Shown here: positions 17,374 to 27,173 of the stretch, in pieces | Position numbering within the stretch: the stretch's first letter is position 1 | Layout of the letters: each line of letters starts with the position of its first letter | NCBI RefSeq assembly: GCF_003990915.1 | Contig: NZ_BHXQ01000005.1 | Coordinates: forward strand, 372,001-436,000 | Direction of reading: 5' to 3' | Length of the DNA stretch: 64,000 nt | Origin: Chryseotalea sanaruensis | GTDB taxonomy: Bacteria; Bacteroidota; Bacteroidia; Cytophagales; Cyclobacteriaceae | Made by a program: the position numbers and the translations under genes | Notes under the pieces: model-generated | The model's input: only the letters and a program-made list of their open reading frames with translations | Database searches by the model: none | Told to the model about the DNA's origin: nothing

Positions 17374-18165
17374 ATGAAATATATGAACCCTGGCGTCCTG
17401 ATAACCCTTCTATTAATCGGAAATTTATCGGCCACTGCACAATTCAATAATAAACGTAATCCGGAGAAAACACTATCGTTTCAGAGTGTCACTTTAACAA
17501 AGCCTCCATTTTTTAAATCAAGAGGCTTTCAAAAGGCGATAGCGGTTCCCCTTTTGTTTACCGCAGCAGGTTTATATTCATTAACAGACAACGATTTACT
17601 TAATAAGTATGAGGTGCATGAAGAACGACAGGAATGGATGCCCAAGTTTCATCACCGTGCCGATGACTATCTTCAGTATACACCTATTGTTGCTGTTTAT
17701 GGATTAAATGCGTTTGGAATAAAAGGGAAGAATGATTTTGGAAACAGAACAGCTTTACTTGTAAAGTCTGAACTATTAGTAGGTGTGTTGACTTATTCAT
17801 TAAAAAGGATTACGGCAGTACCTCGTCCTGACACAAGTCAACCAACCTCCTTTCCATCAGGTCATACTGCACAAGCATTTGCAGCGGCAACGTTCATGTC
17901 AAAAGAGTACGGTCATAAAAGCATTTGGTATAGCATCGGAGCCTATACAGTAGCCACTGGTATTGGCACCATGCGGATGATGAACAATCGCCATTGGGTG
18001 TCAGATGTGTTAGTAGGTGCAGGTATCGGAATATTTTCAACAAACATTGTTTACCTCACTCATCAATACAAGTGGGGTAAGAAGAAAAGCGCAGGTCAAA
18101 CCCTGATTGTTCCTTCTTATGACGGGCAAACTGGAATGGTAAGTGTTGTGCACCGCTTTAGGTAA
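17374..18165 (+). CDS. PAP2-family phosphatase
   Basis: The 263-residue protein has an N-terminal signal-like helix and the full PAP2 active-site set. KRITAVPRP gives KX6RP, SFPSGH gives the PSGH motif, and RMMNNRHWVSD gives RX5HX3D. Hydrophobic segments surround the motifs, so it is a membrane or periplasm-facing lipid phosphatase. Family members remove phosphate from undecaprenyl pyrophosphate, phosphatidic acid or lipid A (LpxE type). Membership in the same putative regulon as an EptA-like transferase favours lipid or lipid A modification, but the substrate is not determined. Site D lies upstream, behind a terminator-like hairpin. Confidence 0.9.
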   Translation: MKYMNPGVLITLLLIGNLSATAQFNNKRNPEKTLSFQSVTLTKPPFFKSRGFQKAIAVPLLFTAAGLYSLTDNDLLNKYEVHEERQEWMPKFHHRADDYLQYTPIVAVYGLNAFGIKGKNDFGNRTALLVKSELLVGVLTYSLKRITAVPRPDTSQPTSFPSGHTAQAFAAATFMSKEYGHKSIWYSIGAYTVATGIGTMRMMNNRHWVSDVLVGAGIGIFSTNIVYLTHQYKWGKKKSAGQTLIVPSYDGQTGMVSVVHRFR

Positions 18166-18180
18166 CTTGTTTTAACTCTT

Positions 18181-18298
18181 TTCAACTTATTTCAACTTTA
18201 GTTCAACCCTATTTCAACTCAATTGCATCCATTCTAAATTGGCCGTTATTGATTTGTTGAAATGAATTCATTTATAATCATTCACAATGTTTCACAAT
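18181..18298 (+). repeat. Helically phased direct repeats (iteron-like)
   Basis: TTCAAC occurs at 18181, 18191, 18202 and 18213 (steps of 10, 11 and 11 bases). An inverted copy GTTGAA lies at 18256, and TTCACAAT occurs at 18281 and 18291. They end just upstream of the small HTH gene. Such arrays are typical of operators or replication/excision control regions. Confidence 0.55.
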
Positions 18299-18358
18299 CC
18301 TTTAAAAACTTTAAGGGTGCTTTTTGTTGTTGTCGATATTGCTCCCAAAACAGAAGAA

Positions 18359-18529
18359 ATGAAAGTGAAGGAGGTAAGCGAGACTAAAAAAGAGGAGGTG
18401 TTTATTTTAAGACCCCTTAACCACAAGCAGTTAGCACAAATGTATGGCGTGAGTTGGTTGACCTTCCAGAATTGGATTAAAAAGGTTGACAGTTCTCAAG
18501 GGCTATCGCTTACTTACAAGTATCAATGA
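18359..18529 (+). CDS. Small helix-turn-helix protein (56 aa)
   Basis: An ATG at 18287 is possible but lies inside the phased repeats and adds a hydrophobic stretch that does not look like protein sequence. The ATG at 18359 has a purine-rich AGAAGAA just before it and gives a 56-residue basic protein. The HTH is LNHKQLAQMYGVSWLTFQNW, of the kind seen in excisionase and MerR-like small DNA-binding proteins of Bacteroidota elements. It may bind the repeats next to it and control the element (inference). Confidence 0.6.
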   Translation: MKVKEVSETKKEEVFILRPLNHKQLAQMYGVSWLTFQNWIKKVDSSQGLSLTYKYQ

Positions 18530-18945
18530 AAGTGAGTCTTTATAGCTAATCAGTTTTGGTAGTAATTTGTTATGTACGAAAGATGTATTTGACCGCAAGC
18601 ATTTTAAACGCGGTTAATACCCACTCGAAAAGAGTCAATTAAATGAGTGCACTAATATCTACCACCGACATAACCCTGGAATCCATTACATTGAAGTTAA
18701 AGAGTCTCATCTCTCATTCCACATCCTCAAGGTGAATCTTCAGGCAGAAGAGAGTTTTAGACTGCTTTTAATAATGTAGTACCTATGAAATCTATAAGAA
18801 ACAAAGCATATCTAATCTTATTTAGACTCATTACGCCACATGGTAGTACTAGCTTCCTTATAGATTAGAAACCCTAAATTTCATTCAGTCACCATTGACG
18901 TAATTTTCCGTATCCGAAAGGAATTTTTCATTATTTTTAAATATA
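18530..18945. other. Non-coding stretch with an inverted repeat
   Basis: AATCTATAAG at 18789 and CTTATAGATT at 18857 form ten-base inverted arms 58 bases apart. A startless open stretch (18618-18779, minimal similarity to anything I know) may be a decayed gene fragment. Otherwise I see nothing definite. Confidence 0.35.
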
Positions 18946-19452
18946 GTGAAGCGACTTACCACCCTTTTCTTCCTTGCTGTCATCCTAATCCAGGTATTGG
19001 GTTGCTATGTATATTTCGCTTCACGCCTCATCACCCTGCGTCATGAAATGCACCAGCAATTGAAACAACTACAGGATGAGGAGTTGACAAAATTCATTTT
19101 TACAGAAGCTGAATTCGAAAAAGCGAAAGTAAATAGTCATGAAATCAAAGTAGGTGGTAAAATGTACGACATCGCCCGTACGGAAGTTATAGTCGACAGG
19201 GTTCACGTATATGCACTTCACGATGAGGCAGAAGATAGTCTTCTCACCTTGCTTTCAGAAATTACCTCACGAGTGGACAAAGATAAAAAGCCGGTACCTA
19301 AGCAATTGATGAAGCTTATTCTATTAAAGTTTATTAAAAGCGGACTCTCATGGAGTAACGTTATTACCAGCCTCATAATTCATCATACACATTATCACAT
19401 AAATGAATTTTTCTTTATCAGTTCAATAGACGTACCCCCGCCAAGAAGTTGA
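18946..19452 (+). CDS. Hypothetical membrane-anchored protein (168 aa)
   Basis: The only start that keeps the N-terminal hydrophobic helix (LTTLFFLAVILIQVLGCYVY) is a GTG at 18946. The rest is a soluble domain of about 110 residues, followed by a hydrophobic C-terminal part rich in histidine (HHTHYHINEFFF) and ending PPPRS. I do not recognise a family. It sits 217 bases upstream of a TonB receptor in the same direction. The His cluster could suggest metal handling, but that is a guess. Confidence 0.55.
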   Translation: MKRLTTLFFLAVILIQVLGCYVYFASRLITLRHEMHQQLKQLQDEELTKFIFTEAEFEKAKVNSHEIKVGGKMYDIARTEVIVDRVHVYALHDEAEDSLLTLLSEITSRVDKDKKPVPKQLMKLILLKFIKSGLSWSNVITSLIIHHTHYHINEFFFISSIDVPPPRS

Positions 19453-19459
19453 TTCCTTC

Positions 19460-19622
19460 GGATTTATAAATCCCGCAACATACCTAGGCATAGATAAAAG
19501 CTTAAACCAAAAGTTTACAGACTGCAACCTAATGGCTTTTTACTTAGCCTTTGCGTGCATTGTCTATTGCCTATTTTTTGACGTGCATGAATAAACCTTC
19601 AGCGTATTCATGCCAGCACGTC
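19460..19622 (+). promoter_or_regulatory. Palindrome and stem-loop upstream of a TonB receptor
   Basis: GGATTTATAAATCC (19460-19473) is a perfect 14-base palindrome, the size of an operator. GACGTG+CATGAATA (19580-19593) pairs with TATTCATG..CACGTC (19605-19622), with a four-base bulge. It lies 47 bases before the receptor start. Both are plausible control sites, with no regulator identified. Confidence 0.35.
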
Positions 19623-19668
19623 ATCACTATTTCTATTGAGTTTTTTTCAATTATTAAAACACACTTTT

Positions 19669-22050
19669 ATGAAGAAAGTAGTACTTACTTCTATTATACT
19701 CTTCCTGCTTTCAGCGACCTTACTGGCACAGGATATTTTAAAAGGTAAAGTATTTGACAAGTCGACCAATACAGCCCTGCCCGGAGCCAATGTGCTGCTT
19801 GCTGGAAAGGGAACTGTAACGGATAATAACGGCTCATTCACTATTGCCTGTGAAAATGATGCAGAATTGATAGTGTCTTTTGTAGGCTATGAAATTGCCC
19901 GCCAAACCATCGCAGATTGCCAAGCGGAAATTATCATTGCACTAAATCCATCAAGCCACTTTTTGCGCGAAGTCGAAATCACAGCCTCTTCTGAATTTAA
20001 TCGCTCGATCTTGTCACAGCCGGCAACCATCAATAAGCTTGGCCTTACTGAAATCAAACGTTCTACCGGCCTGTTCCTTGATGATGCGATCAATGCCAAC
20101 GTGCCAGGAGTAAGTATGCAAAGAAGAAGTATTAGTGGGGGGCAGCAAATTAATATACGTGGTTATGGTGGCGGGGGTCCTGGTCCCCGCGGTATTAACA
20201 GCAATTTCGATCAGCAAGGTATTAAGGCCTACCTCAATGGCATTCCTATTACCGATGCGGAAGGTATTACCCTGATGGATGACATCGATTTTGGTTCTAT
20301 TGGCAACGTGGAGATTCTGAAAGGCCCTGCAGGGTCCTTATATGGACTCGCGATAGCCGGTGTTGTCAATCTTCAAAGATTGCAGGCAACCCCAGGGAGA
20401 GTTACAGTAGGACAGGAAATAATGATGGGAAGTTACGGCTTGGGTCGCTTCAACACCAACATTCAGGTAGGCGGCCAAAAAGGATCATTACTGATTAACT
20501 ATGGGAGTCAACACTATAAAGGCTTTATGGAGCACACTGCCTCCGACAAAACTTTTGTGAACGTAATGGGTGACTATAAACCTAGTGACAAGCAATCTGT
20601 GACTACTTACTTCAGTTATAACAATAGTTATGACGAACGCAACGGTGAGCTTACCATTGATCAATACAACAACCTCGACTACAGTGGAAACCAGGCTTAT
20701 ATTAAGAACGATGCGCATTCCAATGTAATCAGTTTTCGTGCTGGCTTAGGTCATGCGTATCAATTCTCTGAATCTATATCGAATCAAACTTCCGTGTTTG
20801 GCACCGGTATCAACAGCAATGCAAGTTCTGCAGGTGGATGGACAGACAAAGCACCTGTGAATGCTGGTTTGCGCTCGGTGTTCGATACAAAATTCAGTCT
20901 CAACCAACATTTAAAACTCTCAGGGGTAACGGGTGTAGAAATGCAAAAGCAACTTGCGCAAGTAATTGCCTATAGCATGACTACCAACAACTCAGATCCA
21001 AACGGATATAATATCATAGGTGCGATGCGCAGCAATCAAACACAAATTACAGGAACTAATTCGCTTTTTACACAATGGACGTTGTCAATGCCACATAATA
21101 TTTCGCTTACAGCAGGACTTGGTTTAAGCTCAATGAACATTGAAATTCAGGATAAACTGTACATAGATGCCAACAATGTGGCCGACCCTACAGTGCCGCG
21201 ATTGTATAAAACTTCTTATAACAATCTTACCTCCCCCCGCGTAGCCTTGAATAAGATTGTAAACAAGCAAGTATCCGTGTACGCCTCTTATAGCGTTGGT
21301 TATAAAGCTCCCGTGGCTTCCAACATTTATACACCTCTTGCTGGAAGAGCTAACATCGATCTCATGCCTGAAAAGGGAATGCAATTTGAAATAGGAACAA
21401 AGGGTACCATTCTCAATGACAAGTTGCTGTATGAATTAGTCTACTTCAATTCGAAATTCTCAAACAAGATGACGCTGGTAGGAGTGCCTAATACTGAAGG
21501 AACAGCCACACTATATTCATATGTAGTAAATAGCGGTAGCTTACTCAATGAAGGAGTAGAGGCAATGTTTAAATACAATGCGATTAGTTCAAATACAGGT
21601 TTTACGAAACTACTTCGCCCATTTGTAAATTTTACATATTCGGATTTTGTGTATAACGATTTCACGTTCCAAAATAATATCTCTGTACCTCCGGCTGATT
21701 ATTCAGGAAAAGCTGTAGCAGGTGTTCCACCAGTGGTATTCAATGGAGGTGTTGATTTTGTTTCTAACACTGGTTTATATGCAAATATGATTTATATGTA
21801 TCGTGATAAAATGCCATTAACACCTGATGGGTTAAACATAGCAAACAGTTATTCATTATTGAATGCAAAAGTAGGCTATCACAAAAATTTTGGCAAACAC
21901 TTCGATGCCGATGCTTACTTTGGTGTAAACAATATGTTAAGTGAGCAGTATTATCAAATGGTATTTGTAAATCAGTTGCCTGATGCATTTATACCTGGTC
22001 CTAACAATATCAACTACTTTTCTGGTATTAACGTTAAATATATATTTTAA
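19669..22050 (+). CDS. TonB-dependent receptor (FepA/siderophore-like)
   Basis: The start at 19669 gives the signal peptide MKKVVLTSIILFLLSATLLA. A start at 19636 adds only a leader. A carboxypeptidase-regulatory domain (about 22-105, GKVFDKSTNTALPGANVLLA), a TonB plug (about 115-235, GGQQINIRGYGGGGPGPRGI and GSLYGLAIAGVVNL) and a 22-strand-type barrel follow, ending FSGINVKYIF. The length (793 residues) fits ligand-gated receptors for siderophores, vitamin B12 or metals rather than SusC. The ligand is unknown. The 168-residue protein upstream may be co-expressed. A strong hairpin terminates the unit. Confidence 0.88.
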   Translation: MKKVVLTSIILFLLSATLLAQDILKGKVFDKSTNTALPGANVLLAGKGTVTDNNGSFTIACENDAELIVSFVGYEIARQTIADCQAEIIIALNPSSHFLREVEITASSEFNRSILSQPATINKLGLTEIKRSTGLFLDDAINANVPGVSMQRRSISGGQQINIRGYGGGGPGPRGINSNFDQQGIKAYLNGIPITDAEGITLMDDIDFGSIGNVEILKGPAGSLYGLAIAGVVNLQRLQATPGRVTVGQEIMMGSYGLGRFNTNIQVGGQKGSLLINYGSQHYKGFMEHTASDKTFVNVMGDYKPSDKQSVTTYFSYNNSYDERNGELTIDQYNNLDYSGNQAYIKNDAHSNVISFRAGLGHAYQFSESISNQTSVFGTGINSNASSAGGWTDKAPVNAGLRSVFDTKFSLNQHLKLSGVTGVEMQKQLAQVIAYSMTTNNSDPNGYNIIGAMRSNQTQITGTNSLFTQWTLSMPHNISLTAGLGLSSMNIEIQDKLYIDANNVADPTVPRLYKTSYNNLTSPRVALNKIVNKQVSVYASYSVGYKAPVASNIYTPLAGRANIDLMPEKGMQFEIGTKGTILNDKLLYELVYFNSKFSNKMTLVGVPNTEGTATLYSYVVNSGSLLNEGVEAMFKYNAISSNTGFTKLLRPFVNFTYSDFVYNDFTFQNNISVPPADYSGKAVAGVPPVVFNGGVDFVSNTGLYANMIYMYRDKMPLTPDGLNIANSYSLLNAKVGYHKNFGKHFDADAYFGVNNMLSEQYYQMVFVNQLPDAFIPGPNNINYFSGINVKYIF

Positions 22051-22054
22051 AATC

Positions 22055-22094
22055 AATTCAAAAGGTGATCACTTAAGTGATCGCCTTTTGAATT
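22055..22094 (+). terminator. Intrinsic terminator after TonB receptor
   Basis: The arms AATTCAAAAGGTGATCAC and GTGATCGCCTTTTGAATT pair over 18 positions with loop TTAA and one G-T pair, directly after the stop codon. Confidence 0.8.
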
Positions 22095-22402
22095 AAAATA
22101 TGAAGAATAAACCATCGATAATCATGCTGGTTTTACGCTTTAGTCCTGGATAATCTTCCTACAAAATAATAATGACAATAAAAATATTGAACTGGCTGCG
22201 TAAGCTCTAGTAGAGGAGTAAGTACAGGAATTGTACTTATACGAGATGATTACTGTAATGATTGTATAAACCTAAAGTTTGAACAAAACTAGCATAAAAT
22301 ATGTATAAAAATCAGAAAGCGATTCACCGCTGCTCAGGCTGTAATTACTACAATATTAAATGTCTGCTTCTAAAGGTCTCATACTAAGCTACACGTATCA
22401 CG
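22095..22402. other. Intergenic stretch between convergent units
   Basis: This AT-rich sequence lies between the TonB receptor terminator and the efflux operon terminator. I see no convincing gene or RNA. Confidence 0.4.
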
Positions 22403-22446
22403 AAAAAGGTTTCATAATCCTAAGAAAAGGACTATGAAACCGTTTT
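22403..22446 (-). terminator. Intrinsic terminator of the efflux operon
   Basis: The arms AAAAAGGTTTCATAATCC and GGACTATGAAACCGTTTT form a stem with an eight-base loop. On the minus strand it ends in T-rich sequence 30 bases after the efflux operon stop. Confidence 0.7.
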
Positions 22447-22476
22447 CATTACATATCACTTGGCAAAGAAAGCAGG

Positions 22477-23907
22477 CTAGCGCCATCCACCACCTAGTGC
22501 GCGATATATGTTTACCTTAGCGCTTAATTGCTTATTCTTTATTTCTATCAATTCCATCCTTGATTCCAAGGCTTCGCGCTGTGTCAATAATACTTCTCCA
22601 TAATCGGCTCGCGCAGAATTGAAAAGATTATTAGCAATTGTAACAGAGCCACTTAATATGGTTGCCTCCTTATTTTTCATATCGAAACTATTTCTATAGT
22701 TCTCAATCTTTGAAAGCTGGTTAAGAACATCGAGGTAGGCGTTTAAAATTACCTGCTCGTAAGTATAGGCAGCTTGAATCTGTCTGGCATTGGCGGTACT
22801 ATAGGCTGCCTTAATTGCATTCCGGTTTATCAAAGGGGCCACCAGATCCCCTGCTAGATTGTACATAATGGCCTCAGGGCTTATTAAATAAGCCGTATTA
22901 AAAGACTGGAAGCCTACTCCTGCCCTAATCCCAAATGATGGATAAAAATTAGCTCTTGCTATTTTTACATTAAGTTTACTTGCCTCCAATTCATATTCTG
23001 CCTGTCTTATGTCCGGACGATTACTAAGTAAAGCTGAGGGAATACCAGAGCTGATTGAATCCACTTCTATCCTTAAATAACTTACCGAATTTCTTATAAC
23101 AGGTGCTTCAAAACTGCCAGTAAGAAAACGAATTCGATTCTCCGTTTCTACAAGTTGTTGCTTAATTTCATTTTGAAGATTTTGAGTATTCAATAATTGT
23201 GCTTCAAAGCGATTGACTGCCAACTGGGTTACGCGTGCTGCATCTTTTTGCTGTCGAACAACCGATAAAGCACTTGATTGTATTTCTATGCTTTTTGAAG
23301 TTATCTCTAACAAATTATCCATAGCCATTATCTCGTAGTAAGCATCAGCAATTTCGGCAATGAGCTGGGTCACCATCAGATTCCTTCCTTCAACGCTACT
23401 CAAATAGCTCATCACTGCTGCCTTTTTAGCATTGCGTAGTTTTTTCCAAATGTCAACTTCCCATGTAGCTTGGGCCCCTAGTAAGTAATCTTGCACAGGA
23501 TCAGGAAAAGGAACACCAGGTTTTACCGATAGTTGACTTTCTACAGCACCCATTCTTGTATAGCGACCTGCTTTATCAACGCCTGCGCCAGCCACTCCAT
23601 TAACAAAGGGCAAATACTCACCTTTTCTAGCCCTTATTTCATTCTTACGCATTTGCAGCTCCTGAAGAAAAATATTTAACTCTTGATTATTCTTCAGAGC
23701 CGTATCGATTAAGGCGATCAAATGCGGATCGTCAAAGTAGGTCCTCCAATTGATAGAAGCCACATTGCTGGTGTCTGTCGAATTATAAAAGCGATTAGGC
23801 AATCTTCTGCTTTCAACTTTATCAGTTGATTTTAATGCGCTGCAAGACATGAGCACAAATGATAACAGGAGCAGACATAAAACTTTATCTATTAAACTAT
23901 TTTTCAT
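22477..23907 (-). CDS. Outer-membrane efflux channel (TolC/OprM family)
   Basis: The 476-residue lipoprotein has signal MKNSLIDKVLCLLLLSFVLMS and lipobox Cys22 (SCS). Two outer-membrane efflux repeats follow. The typical NodT-like segments LLSNRPDIRQAEYELEASKL and ARANFYPSFG are present. It forms the trimeric exit duct of the RND pump encoded immediately upstream (two bases between the genes) and is the last gene of the three-gene operon. It reads as complete. Confidence 0.92.
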   Translation of the reverse strand: MKNSLIDKVLCLLLLSFVLMSCSALKSTDKVESRRLPNRFYNSTDTSNVASINWRTYFDDPHLIALIDTALKNNQELNIFLQELQMRKNEIRARKGEYLPFVNGVAGAGVDKAGRYTRMGAVESQLSVKPGVPFPDPVQDYLLGAQATWEVDIWKKLRNAKKAAVMSYLSSVEGRNLMVTQLIAEIADAYYEIMAMDNLLEITSKSIEIQSSALSVVRQQKDAARVTQLAVNRFEAQLLNTQNLQNEIKQQLVETENRIRFLTGSFEAPVIRNSVSYLRIEVDSISSGIPSALLSNRPDIRQAEYELEASKLNVKIARANFYPSFGIRAGVGFQSFNTAYLISPEAIMYNLAGDLVAPLINRNAIKAAYSTANARQIQAAYTYEQVILNAYLDVLNQLSKIENYRNSFDMKNKEATILSGSVTIANNLFNSARADYGEVLLTQREALESRMELIEIKNKQLSAKVNIYRALGGGWR

Positions 23908-23909
23908 TT

Positions 23910-26900
23910 CTAATTTCCTTTACGTTTGCCTACACTTTTAAACAGGCCAAGTTTTTTAAATCGTTTGAGAATAGATGCTTCCGAATTTTCTTCCACAATA
24001 TTTTCAGTTAATGGTTCAGCATCCTCATCCTGAATCAACTTCCTACCTTCCGCAATTTTTGCAAATACATAGTAGAGTCCTGGCACTATAATTACTCCAA
24101 AGAGCGTTCCTAGCAACATACCCCCTAATGCAGAAGACCCGATGGTACGATTGCCAATGGCTCCCGCACCAGTAGCTCTCACCAAGGGAATTAATCCTGC
24201 GATGAAAGCAAAAGATGTCATCAGAATAGGCCTGAAACGTACACGTGCCCCTTCAATAGCTGCATTTAAAATACTGGTTCCCTGATTGTGTTTTTGCACG
24301 GCAAATTCTACTATTAGCACAGCATTTTTACCTAATAAACCAACGAGCATAATCAATCCTATTTGTGCATAAATATCGTTAGCAAGGCCCATGCTCTTCA
24401 GCAGCAGAAAAGCCCCGAAAATTCCAGCAGGCAAAGAAAGTAATACAGCCATGGGTATAATAAAACTTTCATACTGTGAGGCTAGTACCAGGTACACAAA
24501 AATGATAACAATAATAAAAATATACAGAGCCTCATTGCCCCTGTTTGCTTCATCGTAAGAAAGGCCCTCCCAGGCAATATCGTAACCGTTTGGTAATGTT
24601 GCTGCTGCTACTTCTCTAATAGCTTTGATAGCATCACCAGTAGTATAACCAGCCCCAGGAAGTCCACGGATGGAAGAGGATGTGTACAAATTAAAACGAG
24701 TAATTTCATTAGGCCCTTGTTTCTTAACCAATGTCATGAAAGAAGAATAAGGCACCATCTCATCCCGATCATTCTTTACAAACAGATTTAATACATCAGA
24801 AGGTAGTCTCCTGTATTCAGGCGCTGCCTGGGTATATACTTTAAAAAATGTATTAAAGCGTGTAAAGCCTTGCTCATAAGTACTACCGATAAGGATGTTT
24901 AGGTTCTCCATGGCTGTACCAATAGAAACACCTTTTTGCATCGCTTTTTCGTTATCGATGACAAGCTCATATTGAGGATAATTAGCAGCATAAAAGGTAA
25001 ATAAACCAGTAAGCTCTTTGCGCTTTTTCAGCGCTTCCATAAACTCAATATTTACTGCATCAAATTCCTGATAGTCGATAGTGCTATTTTTGTCAAGCAA
25101 GCGCAAAGAAAAACCATCGGAAGATCCATAGCCAGGCACTGCAGGTGGCTCAAAATACTCAACTACCGCGCCTAAATTTTTGGTTTTTTCTTCTAATTCT
25201 TCAATTACTTCTTTCACTGAATGTTCACGTTCATCCCAGTCTTTAAGATTGATTAGACAAGTACCTGCATTGGATCCTCTTCCTTCGGTAAGAATTTCAT
25301 AGCCTGCCAAAGATGTTACAGACTGTATGTCTTCAATTTCTTCAGCAATGGCCTGTAGCTGTCTTGAAACATCATTGGTACGTTCTAAAGTACTACCAGG
25401 AGGTGTTTGTATGATTACATAAATTTGTCCCTGATCTTCATTCGGAATAAAACCAGAAGGTAGTTGGCTATCAATACCGAATATTCCAAAAGCAAATAGG
25501 GCAAGTAAACCAAAGGTAACTAACCTTCTATTCACTATTCGTTGCAGCAGTTGTACATAACGACCAGTTAATCTTTCAAAATTCTTATTAAACCAATCTA
25601 AAAATATTTTTATCGGTGTTCTTTTTTTAGGTTTCCCATGATTATTTTTCAAAATCATAGCACAAAGCACAGGCGTTAAGGTTAGTGCTACAACACCCGA
25701 AAGGATAATTGCGCTCGCCATCGTAATAGAAAACTGTCGATAGAAAACCCCTACTGGTCCAGTCATAAAAGCGACAGGCACAAACACTGCTGTCATAATT
25801 AAAGTAATGGCAATTACAGCACCACTAATTTCGCCCAAAACCAATTTTACTGCATTAAAGGGTGAGAGGTTGGTCTCTTCCATCTTAGCATGTACAGCTT
25901 CTACCACAACAATTGCATCATCTACTACAATACCAATGGCCAATACCAGTGCAAATAAGGTTATTAGATTAATGGTCAGGCCGAGCATTTGCATAAAAAC
26001 AAAAGCGCCAATGAGCGAAACAGGAACAGCAATAATTGGGATTAAGGTAGAGCGCCAATCGCCCAGGAAAAGGAATACTACCAAGGCTACGAGAATAAAT
26101 GCCTCTATCAGTGTATGAATGACTTTATCGATAGAGGCATTCACAAACTTGGACACATCATAATTGATTTCAAAGTCCATTCCCGGAGGAAAATCTCTCT
26201 TCAATTCATTTAGTTTCTCCTTTGTCTTTTCTATAACTTCGCTGGCATTAGTGCCAAAATTTTGTTTGAGTACAATAGAGGCAGAAGCATAACCATCCTT
26301 ATTCGAATAAATATCAAAAAACTCACTACCCAATTCTACCTCGGCAATATCTTTTAGTTTTAGAATCTCACCTTCGGCATTAGCCCTGATAATAATGTCA
26401 CCATACTCCTCAGGCTTATTAAAGCGACCTTTATAAGAAAGCGTAAATTCAAGGGACTGTGCTTTTTTACCAGAAGCTTGTCCAAGGCGCCCTGGTCTTC
26501 CAATAATACTCTGTTCTTCCATCGCCTTCATTACCTCTTCGGTTGCTATATTGTAGGCCCGCATTCGATCAGGCTTTAACCATATGCGCATAGCAAATGT
26601 GCGACTACCGAGAATTTGTGCTCTACCCATCCCTTTAATTCTCTGTAATTCAGGAATGATATGAACGTTTGCGTAGTTGTATAAAAATTTCTCATCAGCC
26701 TTCTTATCTGTGCTATAAAGATTAACATACATCAACATACTGGGCTGAATGGGGGTAATGATCAAACCCTCGCGCTGAACTAGTGGCGGTAGGTTGTTCA
26801 TGATGGCATCTACACGGGTTTTAACATTAACAACAGCAGCATTGGGATCGGTGCCTGGCTCAAATACAATCTGTATGGTTGCTTCACCTGCGCTGGTCGC

Positions 26901-27143
26901 ATCAGAAGTAAGGTAAAGCATACCTTGCACACCATTAATGGCTCTCTCCAATGGAATCAAAGTTGATTCAACTAATATTTGCGCACTCGCACCAGGATAC
27001 GCAATAAAGATATTCACCCTTGGAGGAGCGATATCCGGAAACTGTGAAATCGGTCTTGTCCTTATGGCTAGTATTCCCAAAAAAACTATAGCTAATGAAA
27101 TAGAAATAGCCAGAACTGGTCTTTGAATAAATTTACTAAACAT
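23910..27143 (-). CDS. RND efflux pump inner-membrane transporter (AcrB/HAE1 type)
   Basis: The 1,077-residue pump subunit has the twelve-helix RND layout. Helix 4 carries the proton-relay pair in GIVVDDAIVVVEAVHAKM. Two large periplasmic porter/docking regions are present (about 30-340 and 560-870). The N-terminus MFSKFIQRPVLAISISLAIV and the second-half GLLGKNAVLIVEFAV are standard for HAE1 drug exporters, so drug or hydrophobic-compound export is more likely than metal export. A charged C-terminal tail of about 40 residues is added. It lies between the adaptor and channel genes in one operon. Confidence 0.95.
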   Translation of the reverse strand: MFSKFIQRPVLAISISLAIVFLGILAIRTRPISQFPDIAPPRVNIFIAYPGASAQILVESTLIPLERAINGVQGMLYLTSDATSAGEATIQIVFEPGTDPNAAVVNVKTRVDAIMNNLPPLVQREGLIITPIQPSMLMYVNLYSTDKKADEKFLYNYANVHIIPELQRIKGMGRAQILGSRTFAMRIWLKPDRMRAYNIATEEVMKAMEEQSIIGRPGRLGQASGKKAQSLEFTLSYKGRFNKPEEYGDIIIRANAEGEILKLKDIAEVELGSEFFDIYSNKDGYASASIVLKQNFGTNASEVIEKTKEKLNELKRDFPPGMDFEINYDVSKFVNASIDKVIHTLIEAFILVALVVFLFLGDWRSTLIPIIAVPVSLIGAFVFMQMLGLTINLITLFALVLAIGIVVDDAIVVVEAVHAKMEETNLSPFNAVKLVLGEISGAVIAITLIMTAVFVPVAFMTGPVGVFYRQFSITMASAIILSGVVALTLTPVLCAMILKNNHGKPKKRTPIKIFLDWFNKNFERLTGRYVQLLQRIVNRRLVTFGLLALFAFGIFGIDSQLPSGFIPNEDQGQIYVIIQTPPGSTLERTNDVSRQLQAIAEEIEDIQSVTSLAGYEILTEGRGSNAGTCLINLKDWDEREHSVKEVIEELEEKTKNLGAVVEYFEPPAVPGYGSSDGFSLRLLDKNSTIDYQEFDAVNIEFMEALKKRKELTGLFTFYAANYPQYELVIDNEKAMQKGVSIGTAMENLNILIGSTYEQGFTRFNTFFKVYTQAAPEYRRLPSDVLNLFVKNDRDEMVPYSSFMTLVKKQGPNEITRFNLYTSSSIRGLPGAGYTTGDAIKAIREVAAATLPNGYDIAWEGLSYDEANRGNEALYIFIIVIIFVYLVLASQYESFIIPMAVLLSLPAGIFGAFLLLKSMGLANDIYAQIGLIMLVGLLGKNAVLIVEFAVQKHNQGTSILNAAIEGARVRFRPILMTSFAFIAGLIPLVRATGAGAIGNRTIGSSALGGMLLGTLFGVIIVPGLYYVFAKIAEGRKLIQDEDAEPLTENIVEENSEASILKRFKKLGLFKSVGKRKGN

Positions 27144-27173
27144 GATAGATTTGTTTAAAGGTTCTTACCTTGT

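Noticed and set aside
18618-18779. Startless open stretch (HNPGIHYIEVKESHLSFHI-like) between the HTH gene and the 18946 gene
   Set aside because: It has no start codon or known family and is about 53 codons. It could be a decayed fragment, but the sequence alone cannot support that.
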